This document shows positions 25,741 to 34,778 of a DNA stretch of 64,000 nt, piece after piece. The position numbers and the translations under genes are program-made. Where the stretch lies: NCBI RefSeq assembly GCF_019797745.1, contig NZ_VOSI01000003.1, positions 558,001 to 622,000 of the forward strand, written 5' to 3'. The stretch comes from Edaphocola aurantiacus (GTDB taxonomy: Bacteria > Bacteroidota > Bacteroidia > Chitinophagales > Chitinophagaceae). Position 1 is the stretch's first letter. Each line of letters opens with the position of its first letter. The notes beneath the pieces were generated by a model, which saw only the letters and a program-made list of their open reading frames with translations, ran no database searches and was not told the origin of the DNA.

Positions 25741-26110
25741 GCATGCCTGGGCAAATAAATTGCTTTTCAAAAAAGAGATGCTTTGATCATGACATTACCC
25801 TTCAAGGACCTCATGGGACGAAACTTTCGGTTGCCAGGGCTCGCGAAGCATCAACCAAAATAGCTATTGTTATGATGAAAATAGTAAGTGATCCGTATCG
25901 AACAGATCGCTCAAAAAGGCCTTATAAATCCGGCGTCAAGAAAATCATTGGCTCGGTCGATAAAGTCGAAAACCACTGTCTGAGCGCAGCGAGTCTGGTT
26001 TGCGACCGGCCGACACCTTGATTTTTAGCCAGGGATTTATACAGCCTTGATTTTTTGGCGCTACCTTTTGCATCAAGGCAAAAGGTAGCAAAGACTATAA
26101 AGAGAAAACC
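25741..26110. repeat. Non-coding region resembling a dispersed Bacteroidota intergenic repeat
   Basis: About 370 bases without a credible gene. The right half has 'CCTTGATTTTT' twice (26016-26026, 26045-26055), then a hairpin with 12-bp arms and a 6-base loop (26060-26089), and an AAAGA-rich end. A 19-base stretch reading CTGAGCGCAGCGAGTCTGG sits at about 25980. Similar 'CTTGAT..., loop ATCAAG, arm' patterns recur between genes in many Bacteroidota genomes, from memory. A 92-codon reading frame in this region (25743-26021) has no family resemblance and is judged spurious. Confidence 0.5.
26060..26089. repeat. Hairpin GCTACCTTTTGC/GCAAAAGGTAGC
   Basis: Perfect 12-bp arms (26060-26071, 26078-26089) around ATCAAG. 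The loop can instead pair with CCTTGAT at 26045-26051, giving two mutually exclusive folds. Confidence 0.7.
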
Positions 26111-26156
26111 AAAGAGTGCTATATGCTTTTGTTTCTTAAAGCGGAATCATTAAAAT

Positions 26157-28601
26157 CTAATTCGGATCTACATCAGCAAAGATCTGTAATGCAGAGAAGC
26201 CGCGGTTTTGCGGTACAGTCTGTATCAGGCTGTTTATATGAGCCTTTACCTGTTGTATATAAGCCATGTCCAGTGGCAGCTTGATCAGCAACTCCTGTAT
26301 ATACATATTGCGTACACGCGGTACAATAGCCTCTGCCGGGCCTTGTATGTAGATATCAGGAAGGGCTTCCTTCAATCCTACAGCAAACATTGCTGCTCCC
26401 TGTGCTGCTTTCAGCGGATCTTTGTGCTTGATGATCATCTTGATCAGGCGCACAAAAGGCGGGTAGGTAAACTGCTGGCGATTGCCGATTTCGAAAAGAT
26501 AAAACTGTTTGAAATCATGCTGCTTGATATACTGTATGATCGGGTGTGTGGGTTTATGTGTCTGAATCAGCACCTTCCCGTTTCCGTCCATACGCCCTGC
26601 CCTGCCGCTTACCTGTTCCATAAGCTGGAAGGCACGTTCATATACCCTGAAGTCGGGATAACTGAGCAAGCTGTCAGCACTCAGGATGCCCACCAGGGCT
26701 ACGTTTTCGAAGTCCAGGCCTTTAACCACCATCTGGGTACCCACCAGAATATCAATCTTACCGGCAGAGAAATCTTCAATGAGCTGCAATTGCCTGTTTT
26801 TGGTACGCATACTGTCCCAGTCCATACGGGCCACTTTAAAATGCGGGAAGATGCGTTGCAGGTCTTCTTCAATCTTTTCTGTACCAAAAGTACGGGCACT
26901 GATCTGTGCATTGCCGCATTGCGGACAATGCTTTATGGGCGCGGTTTTGGTGCCACAGTAATGGCAATGTAATTTGTCGGTCGCTTTATGATAGGTCAGG
27001 GATACATCGCAGTATTTACACTGCGGTACAAAACCACAGGATCCGCACATCAGGAAAGGCGCATAGCCCCTTTTGTTCTGAAACAGGATTACCTGTTTAC
27101 CTTCCTTAATCGCATCCTGTATGCCGGAAAGTAGGTCAAGCGTGAGTATGGGCGATAAAGCCGTCTGTGTATTCCTGGCATTTACGGTCTCTATTACCGG
27201 CATAGATACACCCCTGAAGCGCTCTGTAAGCGCAACAAAGCCGTACTTGCCTTTCTGCACATTATAGGCAGACTCAATAGAAGGTGTTGCTGTGCCCAGC
27301 AATACTTTGGACTGATGCAGTTGTGCGAGGTAGATGGCGACATCTCTTGCATGAAACTTGGGACTGGGCTCCTGTTGTTTATAAGAACCGTCATGCTCTT
27401 CATCAACAATGATCAGGCCCAGTTCGTTAAACGGTAACCAGAGCGCAGAGCGCGGACCGATCACAACTTTATAGCGCTGATCGGCTACCTTTTTCCATAT
27501 TTCTATACGTTCGTTATTGCTGTATTTAGAGTGATAGACACCGAGTTCTTCCCCGAAATAGGCTCTTAATCGGGCCAGTATCTGGGTGGTCAGTGCAATC
27601 TCCGGAAGCAGGAACAGTACCTGCTTGCCCTGCTCTATCTGTTCTTTGATCAGGCGTATGTACAGCATGGTCTTACCACTGCCGGTTACGCCTTGCAATA
27701 ATGTTGTGGTATGTTTATCCCAGGAGTCCAGTACTTTGTTATAAGCCTGTTCTTGTGCATCACTTAAGTGCAGGTCTCTGGTTTGGGTATTGGCAATATC
27801 CAGTATACGGTCGGTAGCAATCTCTTCTGCATAGAAAATGCCTTTGCTCACCATACCTTTAATCTGTTCTGATGTGGCATTGGTGCGTTTACAGAGATCG
27901 GCCTGGGCTATGCCTTTCAGGGCCTTGCGCAGGTGCAGGAAGGTCATGAGTATAGACAGCTGCTTTGGTTTTTTCTCCAGTTCATCAAACAGTGCTCTCA
28001 GTGCTTCCTCATCTTCATACTGCTGCTGCAGGAAGATGTATTTTTCTTTTTTGACTTTATATCTTTCTTCGAGAATCTCCGACACCACAGCTGCACCGGT
28101 TTCCAGCACCTCATTAATGGCTTTTACCGAGTGTTTACTGTTCTGCAATAACTGATGTACTTCAGAAATGGTCAGTTGTTTGCGGATCAGTAATGCTTCT
28201 GCAATGATAAAGGCATCATCGCTCAGACCATCGGGTACCTGTTCATACATATCTGTCCATACCAGCAGACTCTCGCTCATGAGCTTGAGGTGTGCCGGCA
28301 ATGCAGCCTGCATCACATCTCCCAGTGTCGCAATATAGTAAGACGATACCCATTGCCATAAACGAAGCTGTGTAGGATTGACGATAGGATGATCATCAAT
28401 GATACTGCGGATTGGTTTTACATGATATTGTTCCGGGGCACGCTCATGCAGCTCGGCTACAATGCCGGCATAGAGCTTGTTACGGCCCATATTGACCTCT
28501 ACCCGCATGCCTACCCTGATCTGGTCTTGCAGATCAACCGGTACGCCGTAGGTAAGGGTTCTGGATAAATGTAAGGGTAATATAATTTCTGCGAATAACA
28601 C
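26157..28601 (-). CDS. priA: Primosomal protein N' (PriA helicase)
   Basis: PriA restarts collapsed replication forks as a 3'-5' helicase that loads the primosome. The 814-residue product has an N-terminal DNA-binding domain, Walker A 'GVTGSGKTMLYIRL' (about 310), Walker B 'DEEHDGSYKQ', and the paired zinc fingers 'CGSCGFVPQCKYC' and 'CHYCGTK' to 'CPQCGN', ending in the C-terminal helicase and binding domains. It is monocistronic and divergent from coaX; no promoter consensus was found between them. Confidence 0.97.
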   Translation of the reverse strand: MLFAEIILPLHLSRTLTYGVPVDLQDQIRVGMRVEVNMGRNKLYAGIVAELHERAPEQYHVKPIRSIIDDHPIVNPTQLRLWQWVSSYYIATLGDVMQAALPAHLKLMSESLLVWTDMYEQVPDGLSDDAFIIAEALLIRKQLTISEVHQLLQNSKHSVKAINEVLETGAAVVSEILEERYKVKKEKYIFLQQQYEDEEALRALFDELEKKPKQLSILMTFLHLRKALKGIAQADLCKRTNATSEQIKGMVSKGIFYAEEIATDRILDIANTQTRDLHLSDAQEQAYNKVLDSWDKHTTTLLQGVTGSGKTMLYIRLIKEQIEQGKQVLFLLPEIALTTQILARLRAYFGEELGVYHSKYSNNERIEIWKKVADQRYKVVIGPRSALWLPFNELGLIIVDEEHDGSYKQQEPSPKFHARDVAIYLAQLHQSKVLLGTATPSIESAYNVQKGKYGFVALTERFRGVSMPVIETVNARNTQTALSPILTLDLLSGIQDAIKEGKQVILFQNKRGYAPFLMCGSCGFVPQCKYCDVSLTYHKATDKLHCHYCGTKTAPIKHCPQCGNAQISARTFGTEKIEEDLQRIFPHFKVARMDWDSMRTKNRQLQLIEDFSAGKIDILVGTQMVVKGLDFENVALVGILSADSLLSYPDFRVYERAFQLMEQVSGRAGRMDGNGKVLIQTHKPTHPIIQYIKQHDFKQFYLFEIGNRQQFTYPPFVRLIKMIIKHKDPLKAAQGAAMFAVGLKEALPDIYIQGPAEAIVPRVRNMYIQELLIKLPLDMAYIQQVKAHINSLIQTVPQNRGFSALQIFADVDPN

Positions 28602-28696
28602 TGATGGTCGTCTGTAAGCCTGCGAATTTAAGATTTGTCTCGTTAAAGAGTTGTTGTCGAAACATAAAAATAACTATTTTGCAGGAAAAAGAGCAC

Positions 28697-29422
28697 ATGA
28701 ACCTTTGTTTAGACTTCGGAAATACCCTTTGTAAAGCAGCTTTATTCGATAAAGACCAGTTAGTAGACCGTTTTAGTTTTCCTGCTGAGCAGGCTTTACA
28801 GGCGGTAGAAGATATTATTGACACCTATTCCCCCTCAAAGGCTATCCTGTCTTCGGTTATTAATCATGATACGGCAATCAATACTTTATTGGCTGATAAG
28901 TGTGCTTATTTTCATGTGCTGAACGAACATAGTGCTTTACCGGTTGTGAATGCTTATGCCAGTCCGGGCACTTTAGGTATGGACCGTGTAGCATTGGCTG
29001 TAGCGGCACAACATCATTATCCGGGACGCAATTGCCTGGTGATCAGCATTGGTACTGCTATTACTTATAATTTCATTACGCATAATAAATTTTTCCGCGG
29101 CGGAGCCATCTCTCCGGGTTTACGATTAAGATTTGAGTCCTTAAATACGCAAACGGATAAATTGCCGTTAATAGAAGAAATAGGTTACGTACAGCTGTTA
29201 GGATATGATACGGAAAGTAGTATCAAGAGCGGTGTAATCAACGGAATTGCAGGTGAGCTGAATTATTTTATTGATGAATATGAGCAGACTTACGAAAACC
29301 TGGCCGTGATCATTACCGGTGGTAACCTGTCCTTTTTTGAAAACAAAATAAAAAAACAGATATTTGCAGACCCGAAATTCCTGTTTAAGGGATTAAACTT
29401 AATTTTAGACTATAATGCGTAG
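28697..29422 (+). CDS. coaX: Type III pantothenate kinase
   Basis: CoaX phosphorylates pantothenate, the first step of coenzyme A synthesis. From ATG 28697 the product (241 residues) has the ASKHA-fold motifs: 'LDFGNTLCKAAL', 'GTLGMDRVALA' with the pantothenate-binding GxDR, 'SIGTAITYNFI' and 'IITGGNLSFF'. Type III enzymes are insensitive to CoA feedback and use a monovalent cation. It overlaps the following outer-membrane gene by 8 bases, and lptC follows, a coaX-OMP-lptC order common in Bacteroidota. Confidence 0.94.
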   Translation: MNLCLDFGNTLCKAALFDKDQLVDRFSFPAEQALQAVEDIIDTYSPSKAILSSVINHDTAINTLLADKCAYFHVLNEHSALPVVNAYASPGTLGMDRVALAVAAQHHYPGRNCLVISIGTAITYNFITHNKFFRGGAISPGLRLRFESLNTQTDKLPLIEEIGYVQLLGYDTESSIKSGVINGIAGELNYFIDEYEQTYENLAVIITGGNLSFFENKIKKQIFADPKFLFKGLNLILDYNA

Positions 29423-30752
29423 TAACAAACACCTTACTCTTTCCTTATTATTCACTTTTTCTGCTATTGGCGCCTGGGCTCAGGCTACTGTTAATACAAA
29501 CGATCCGAAGTCCGGCAGAATCAACTCTCCGTATACCCGCTACGGTATCGGAAACATGGTAGACACCAGGAGTGCAGGCTTAAGAGGAATGGGTGGTATT
29601 GCCAATGGTTATGCCAAAGATTATACAATCAATGCTTATAACCCTGCGAGTTATACTTACCTGAACAGAACCACACTGGAATTTGCAATAGATATGCAGT
29701 CCAACAATGTGCGCATCGGGGATAATGTAACTAAGTCTGGTACCTTCACGATCAGTCAGTTTAACCTTGCTTTCCCATTGAAACAACGCCACCTGGCTAT
29801 GAACCTGGGGTATACGCCTATTTCTAAGGTGTATTATAACTCTGCTGACAGTGTTATGGTGCAGGGACTGGGAAAAACGTTACAGACACACAATGGTGAA
29901 GGGAACTTAAACTTTGCTTATATCGGTTTATCTGGTGGTGCTAAAGGATTCAGTGTAGGGGTAAATGCGGGTTACCTGTTCGGTAACATCCGTAATTCTT
30001 CTTACTTTAATGTGATCGATTCCAATTCCAGCTATACCCGTAATACCGATATCTCCCGTAAGGATATATACGGCGGCTTGTACTGGAAAGGTGGTGCGAT
30101 GTACAAAGCGAGCTTAAAAAATAATCAATACATCAGTGCAGGTGCAACCGGTACTTTATCGCAGAAGATCAATACTTCCCGTTCAGAGTATTTTGTCGCC
30201 GGTACCGATACTGTATTAAACAACCCGGGTGGTGCGATTACAGATACAGTAAGTGCTGTGTATGATAAGAAAGGTAAGATGACTATGCCGGCTGAGTTTG
30301 GTTTTGGTATCCACTACGGAAAAGCAAATAACTACGATTTCGGTCTGGACATTACTTATGCAGACTGGTCTGTATTTAATCGTTTCGGTGCTTCTGAAGC
30401 GAATATCGGACAGAATGCTTACCGCATTTCTATCGGTGGAGAGGTGATTCCGAATGTGAAGGCAACTCCCAAACAGTATTTTTCTGCAATGACATACCGT
30501 TTTGGTGCATACTATGGTAAAGATTATGTGTATTGGGATCAGACTAATACCAATATCAATTACTATGGTCTGACTGTAGGTTTACAATTACCATTCAGAC
30601 CTTATTACGAGCAGAGCGGTGCCTTAAACATGTCACTGGATATGGGCAACAGAGGTACTATTGCTAATGATCTGGCCCGTGAGTTTTATGTGAAATTCAC
30701 AGTGGGATTACGTTTCAATGACCTTTGGTTCCGCAGACCGAAATACGACTAA
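29415..30752 (+). CDS. Outer-membrane beta-barrel protein in the coaX-lptC operon
   Basis: The 445-residue product has a signal peptide ending 'AWA|QA' and a long Gly/Tyr/Asn-rich barrel-like body, with 'NSPYTRYGIGNMVDTRSAGLRGMGGIA', seen in part as 'SPYTRYGIG', typical of a Bacteroidota barrel family distantly similar to FadL/PorV-type proteins. The function is unknown. Position between coaX (8-base overlap) and lptC (start immediately after its stop) suggests a role at the outer membrane together with lipopolysaccharide export, which is inference. Confidence 0.75.
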   Translation: MRSNKHLTLSLLFTFSAIGAWAQATVNTNDPKSGRINSPYTRYGIGNMVDTRSAGLRGMGGIANGYAKDYTINAYNPASYTYLNRTTLEFAIDMQSNNVRIGDNVTKSGTFTISQFNLAFPLKQRHLAMNLGYTPISKVYYNSADSVMVQGLGKTLQTHNGEGNLNFAYIGLSGGAKGFSVGVNAGYLFGNIRNSSYFNVIDSNSSYTRNTDISRKDIYGGLYWKGGAMYKASLKNNQYISAGATGTLSQKINTSRSEYFVAGTDTVLNNPGGAITDTVSAVYDKKGKMTMPAEFGFGIHYGKANNYDFGLDITYADWSVFNRFGASEANIGQNAYRISIGGEVIPNVKATPKQYFSAMTYRFGAYYGKDYVYWDQTNTNINYYGLTVGLQLPFRPYYEQSGALNMSLDMGNRGTIANDLAREFYVKFTVGLRFNDLWFRRPKYD

Positions 30753-31346
30753 ATGAATCCAATTAGAAAAACATATTTACGAAGCAGGTCATTATATTGT
30801 ATAATGACCTGTCTCGCTTTGATACCTGCCGGTTGTAAAGAAGATTCTATTTCACAATCTAATAAGATGGTGACTAAAGAGGAAATGCTGATAGACCGTG
30901 CGGATAGTGTGACCGTAATTCTCAGTAAAGAAGGCCATACCAAAGCCCGCCTGAGGACTAAAGAATTCATACAGAATGAAGAGGCGAAACCTCCGTACCT
31001 GGATATGAACAAAGGGCTTAAAGTAGAATTCTATAATGACAGTATGAAGGTGGAAAGTGTACTGACAGCCAAAACAGCGCGTTTTTATACCCAAAGCAGT
31101 AATATACTGGTACAGGATAGTGTACTGGTGGTCAATGATAAGGGCGAGCAGTTAAAGACCCAGCAGATGGTCTGGAATAACGACCTGCAGAAATTCTATA
31201 CGCAGAAACCGGTACAGATTATCCGGGGTACCTCCATTACCTATGGTACAGGTCTTGAAGCCAATCGCGATTTTTCCTGGATACGCATCTTTAACCAAAC
31301 CGGCACAATACCGGTAGAGAAAGACCAGATGCCCCCTACAGAATAA
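30753..31346 (+). CDS. lptC: LPS export ABC transporter periplasmic protein LptC
   Basis: LptC connects the LptBFG ABC transporter to the LptA bridge in lipopolysaccharide transport. The 197-residue product is a lipoprotein with lipobox 'IPAGC', followed by an OstA/LptC-type beta-jellyroll region ('KAKTARFYTQSSNILVQDSV' in part). In Bacteroidota LptC is typically a lipoprotein, unlike the membrane-anchored E. coli form. It is the third gene of the coaX operon and is followed by a strong terminator. Confidence 0.85.
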   Translation: MNPIRKTYLRSRSLYCIMTCLALIPAGCKEDSISQSNKMVTKEEMLIDRADSVTVILSKEGHTKARLRTKEFIQNEEAKPPYLDMNKGLKVEFYNDSMKVESVLTAKTARFYTQSSNILVQDSVLVVNDKGEQLKTQQMVWNNDLQKFYTQKPVQIIRGTSITYGTGLEANRDFSWIRIFNQTGTIPVEKDQMPPTE

Positions 31347-31354
31347 AAAGAAGT

Positions 31355-31386
31355 AAAAGGCCCGCTCAATTGAGCGGGCCTTTTTT
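31355..31386. terminator. Terminator between lptC and the T9SS paralogue array
   Basis: A 30-bp palindrome (arms 31355-31369 and 31370-31384) with A/T feet; serves lptC and also the converging array. Confidence 0.9.
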
Positions 31387-31406
31387 ATGGTGTTCATACA
31401 ATCGGG

Positions 31407-32996
31407 TTATTTTTTAATCACCGTTTGGGAAGCGATTTTAGCTCCGTTAACGGTACTGTTCAGGAAGTATACTCCCGATGTGATGTTTGCCAGGCCATCC
31501 AGTTGCAGGGTATGCGTACCCGCTGCCAGAGCAGATTTCTGCTGTGCCACCAGTTTGCCGGTCACGTCAAACAGTTCCAGTTTCACGGTGCCCGCTGCGT
31601 TCAGGTTTACAGAAGTATTGATCACATTGCTGAATGGATTCGGATAGGTGCCCTGCCCTGTTTTCAGGTCTTTGGTACCTTTGAATGTACTCGTGCCCCA
31701 TGGCTTGAATGCATGGTGCAGGCGATACTCACCAATGCTTTCATCAAAATCATAGTATGCCGCATACAGGTAGTTCGTTGTGCCTTCCAGGTCCGATTTA
31801 CTGTAGGCAATACCCGGAGGACTTTGTATCACGTTAGGCATTTCAGAATTAGGCAGCCCCATATAATCCGGCGCGCTTACATAAGTAGAGCCATCAGCTT
31901 TCATCTGTATACCGGCATACAGGTTGCGGTCATTGCCATTGGTGGCATACCATCCTGTAGATACATGATCTGTCCAGGAGTTGCCATATTCAGTAAGACC
32001 GTAGTGTATGGTCGGAGAGAATGCTTTGAAACCTGTGGTAGGATTATTGCCCAGCGCACCGGAGTTTACCCCTACCGTGAAGGGCACGCCTGTGCTGAAG
32101 TGATCTCTGCTGCGTACAAAAACAGTCTGTCCGTCGCTATAGGTATAGCCCCAGTTCTGATAGATACACAGATCCGGACAATCCAGTACTGTTTTGCCAT
32201 ACAGGTTAGTGCCATAGTCTACATCTTCTATATTCAGAAACGCAACTGCTGGTGTTGTTTGTGCCATCACAAAATTCCAGTCCAGGTTACCCACGGTTAT
32301 AGTACCCAGGCTATTGTCTGTAACCATATATATCGTACTGTTACCTGCGGCACGGGTAACGGCTACATCAGGGTCTTTCTGGTCTGTACTGGTGATCATG
32401 GTAACCGGCGCACTCCATTGCCCGTAGTAATTACCAGCCATAACCTGTATGCCTACACCCGGGTTATTCCATACCACTGCTGCCATACTTTTATTGAAGC
32501 AGTCTATGCGGATGCGGCCATACTTCTGTGAGGCAGACAGCTGCATGGTATTGGTCAGTACCGGAGTGGTAGAGGTTGGTGTAATATCGTAGAAATCCAG
32601 GAAGTGCCCTGCACCATAGCGGTAGTACGCTACTACAATCTGGGTATTGACACCGTTCTGTATGGCTGCTACATCCAGTTCTGCTACATCATCATAAGGC
32701 AGTACTCCTCTGTCTATTACAGTAACCGAATACGGGTCAACGTAATGCCAGACTACTTCGCTATAATTACCCTTGTTGGCATTACCCCAGCCGGCCAATA
32801 CCAGGTTGTGCGTACCGTAGGCACTTTCAACATTCAGCAATGAATAGGCAGAAACGTTAGTCGGATCTTTAATCTGAGGACTGCCAAATACATGTTCCGG
32901 TGCTACACCAGTAGTAAAAGTTTGTGCATAAGATAAGCTTCCTGCAGCGGCGATCAGGCATGCGGCGAGGGCCAATGTTTTAAATGGTTTTAACAT
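31407..32996 (-). CDS. Secreted T9SS-cargo paralogue P1 (predicted seven-bladed beta-propeller)
   Basis: No named family is recognised. The 529 residues show a signal peptide ('LSYA|QTFT'), then seven stretches of strand-rich sequence that each end in a hydrophobic-aromatic core, e.g. 'VVAYYRYGAGHFLDFYDI', 'AAVVWNNPGVGI', 'NWGYTYSDG', 'STGWYATNG' and 'YLYAAYYDFDE', which I read as propeller blades. Residues about 449-529 are a type A T9SS sorting domain. P1 shares with P3 the 'DCPDLC' motif (Cys 273 and 277). It is the last gene of the minus-strand array. Confidence 0.75.
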   Translation of the reverse strand: MLKPFKTLALAACLIAAAGSLSYAQTFTTGVAPEHVFGSPQIKDPTNVSAYSLLNVESAYGTHNLVLAGWGNANKGNYSEVVWHYVDPYSVTVIDRGVLPYDDVAELDVAAIQNGVNTQIVVAYYRYGAGHFLDFYDITPTSTTPVLTNTMQLSASQKYGRIRIDCFNKSMAAVVWNNPGVGIQVMAGNYYGQWSAPVTMITSTDQKDPDVAVTRAAGNSTIYMVTDNSLGTITVGNLDWNFVMAQTTPAVAFLNIEDVDYGTNLYGKTVLDCPDLCIYQNWGYTYSDGQTVFVRSRDHFSTGVPFTVGVNSGALGNNPTTGFKAFSPTIHYGLTEYGNSWTDHVSTGWYATNGNDRNLYAGIQMKADGSTYVSAPDYMGLPNSEMPNVIQSPPGIAYSKSDLEGTTNYLYAAYYDFDESIGEYRLHHAFKPWGTSTFKGTKDLKTGQGTYPNPFSNVINTSVNLNAAGTVKLELFDVTGKLVAQQKSALAAGTHTLQLDGLANITSGVYFLNSTVNGAKIASQTVIKK

Positions 32997-33039
32997 GATT
33001 GTTTATTAGAGGATAAGTAAATGTCTGCTGAGGTTATAA

Positions 33040-33072
33040 ACATCCGGAGCTTTATGCTAAAGCTCCGGATGT
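33040..33072. terminator. Hairpin between paralogues P2 and P1
   Basis: Perfect 15-bp arms (33040-33054, 33058-33072), loop TGC, with little U-run on the minus strand. It may be a partial terminator or an mRNA-stabilising structure in the operon. Confidence 0.65.
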
Positions 33073-33080
33073 CGGAAATA

Positions 33081-34712
33081 TTACTGTTGCTTAACAACGG
33101 CTTTGCTATCAGTTTTCAGGCCGTTAATGGTTGTATTCATGAAATAAACACCTGGTGTGATGTTTTGCAGCCCGTTTAACTGGAGGCTATGTGTACCTGC
33201 AGTCAGCGATGCCTTTGTTTGTGCGATTACTTTACCGGTAATATCAAACAGCTCTACGGTTGCTACGCTTGCTTCTTTAAGGGTAACAGATGTATTGATG
33301 GTTTCATTGAACGGATTCGGATAAGTGCCCGTAACCGCTTTCAGGTCTTTGGTGCCTTTAAAGGCTCCTGTGCCCCAGTCGTGGAAGGCATGATGCAGGT
33401 TGAACTGACCACTAGGTCCGTCATAATCATAAAACACAGCGTACATGTAATCCGGTGCATATTTAAGATCGCCTTTGCTGAAGGCAATACCTGAGTACGG
33501 AAGCAGCGGATAAGTGGTCGCGTTGCTGCCATTAGGCAAGTCCAGGTAGTCTGCCGGACTGATTAATCCACTGCCGCTTTCATTCATTTCTAGCGCGATA
33601 TACCGGTTAAATCCTATACCGTCAGAGCTATACCAGCCCACATGGATCTGGTCTGTTGCACCCGGATTTCCCGGAGCGAGCGCACCCATACCGTAATGTA
33701 CGGTCGGTGTAAATACTTTCAGCGAACCTACGGTGCCGACATTACCCAATGCCCCTGAACTGACACTTACATTACCAGCCGTACTACTGGTATTATGATC
33801 CATATACTGGACAGATACATCTATATGATTGTCGGTATAGGTATAAGCCCAGTTGTCTACATTATAGTCATCCGGTGCATCCAGCATCAGTCTGGATCTG
33901 AGCGGATTACTCAATACATTAACATCTTCCACTGAAGGATAAACAATTGATCCGCCACCCAGCAGTGCCGAATAAGGAACTACAGATTCTGTAATCACCA
34001 TGCCCACTTTGTGGTGTACATAATGGACATTAATGCCGTTGTTTGTACGACAGAAAGCCACATCGGGACCTGCTTCGCCGAAGGTGTTATCCAGGGTCTT
34101 TGGCGCGTACCAGGTACCATCTCTTCCGGCCATCGTTCTGATGCCCACACCCGGTTCTTCCCACACAATAACCATGTCGCGCAGCTCGGTACTATGTGAA
34201 TCCATACGGATGCGGCCATATGTCGGCGAGGAAGATAAGTTCATCGTTGTGTTGTACACAACAGGATTGATAGGCGATGTGGTGATATCATAAATATCTA
34301 CAAAATGCCCCGAACCAATTTTGTAATAAGCCACATAGATCTGTGTCGTATTGGTGGCCAGGTTGCGCATAGCCCCTACTTCGAGATCGGCTACATCTGT
34401 GTACAGCTGGCTGCCCTGGTATAACAGTGCCGTAGGGCTACCGGATACGGAAAATTGCCAGGTTACCTCACTTACTGCTCCCGGATCGGGATTGGTCCAG
34501 GCCGCCAGATAAACGTCAGTCTGTCCGAATGCCATCGGGGTATTGAGCCCCCTGAATGCATAACAGGAAATGCTTTGGGGTTTGCTTACAGATGGGTCTC
34601 CGTAGATAAATTCAGGCCCGATAGGTGGCACATAATACTGTGCAGCGGCATTGAAAATGGTTCCTGCAATCAGGCAAGAACTTAAGGTCAGTGTTTTTAA
34701 TGGTCGTAACAT
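33081..34712 (-). CDS. Secreted T9SS-cargo paralogue P2 (predicted beta-propeller)
   Basis: A 543-residue protein (ATG 34712; 34718 also possible) with a signal peptide ending 'AAA|QYY', seven strand-rich blade-like stretches and a C-terminal sorting domain starting 'GTYPNPFNET'. It is closest to P4 in the propeller: both have 'DAPDDY' in place of 'DCPDLC', 'APGNPGATDQIHVGWYS' and a single early Cys ('SISCYAF'). Its sorting domain, in contrast, is closest to that of P1. No catalytic motif is evident. Ligand-binding or adhesive function is the simplest guess. Confidence 0.75.
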   Translation of the reverse strand: MLRPLKTLTLSSCLIAGTIFNAAAQYYVPPIGPEFIYGDPSVSKPQSISCYAFRGLNTPMAFGQTDVYLAAWTNPDPGAVSEVTWQFSVSGSPTALLYQGSQLYTDVADLEVGAMRNLATNTTQIYVAYYKIGSGHFVDIYDITTSPINPVVYNTTMNLSSSPTYGRIRMDSHSTELRDMVIVWEEPGVGIRTMAGRDGTWYAPKTLDNTFGEAGPDVAFCRTNNGINVHYVHHKVGMVITESVVPYSALLGGGSIVYPSVEDVNVLSNPLRSRLMLDAPDDYNVDNWAYTYTDNHIDVSVQYMDHNTSSTAGNVSVSSGALGNVGTVGSLKVFTPTVHYGMGALAPGNPGATDQIHVGWYSSDGIGFNRYIALEMNESGSGLISPADYLDLPNGSNATTYPLLPYSGIAFSKGDLKYAPDYMYAVFYDYDGPSGQFNLHHAFHDWGTGAFKGTKDLKAVTGTYPNPFNETINTSVTLKEASVATVELFDITGKVIAQTKASLTAGTHSLQLNGLQNITPGVYFMNTTINGLKTDSKAVVKQQ

Positions 34713-34778
34713 GTTCATTAGAGGGTTGTATTTTATAGTTGAATAAAAAAATGCGGATGATATATTCCAGACAATGAT

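Noticed and set aside
25743-26021. 92-codon open frame after pfkA
   Set aside because: It spans the repeat-like region, has no recognisable domain, and its end coincides with the 'CTGAGCGCAGCGAGT' motif common in non-coding repeats.
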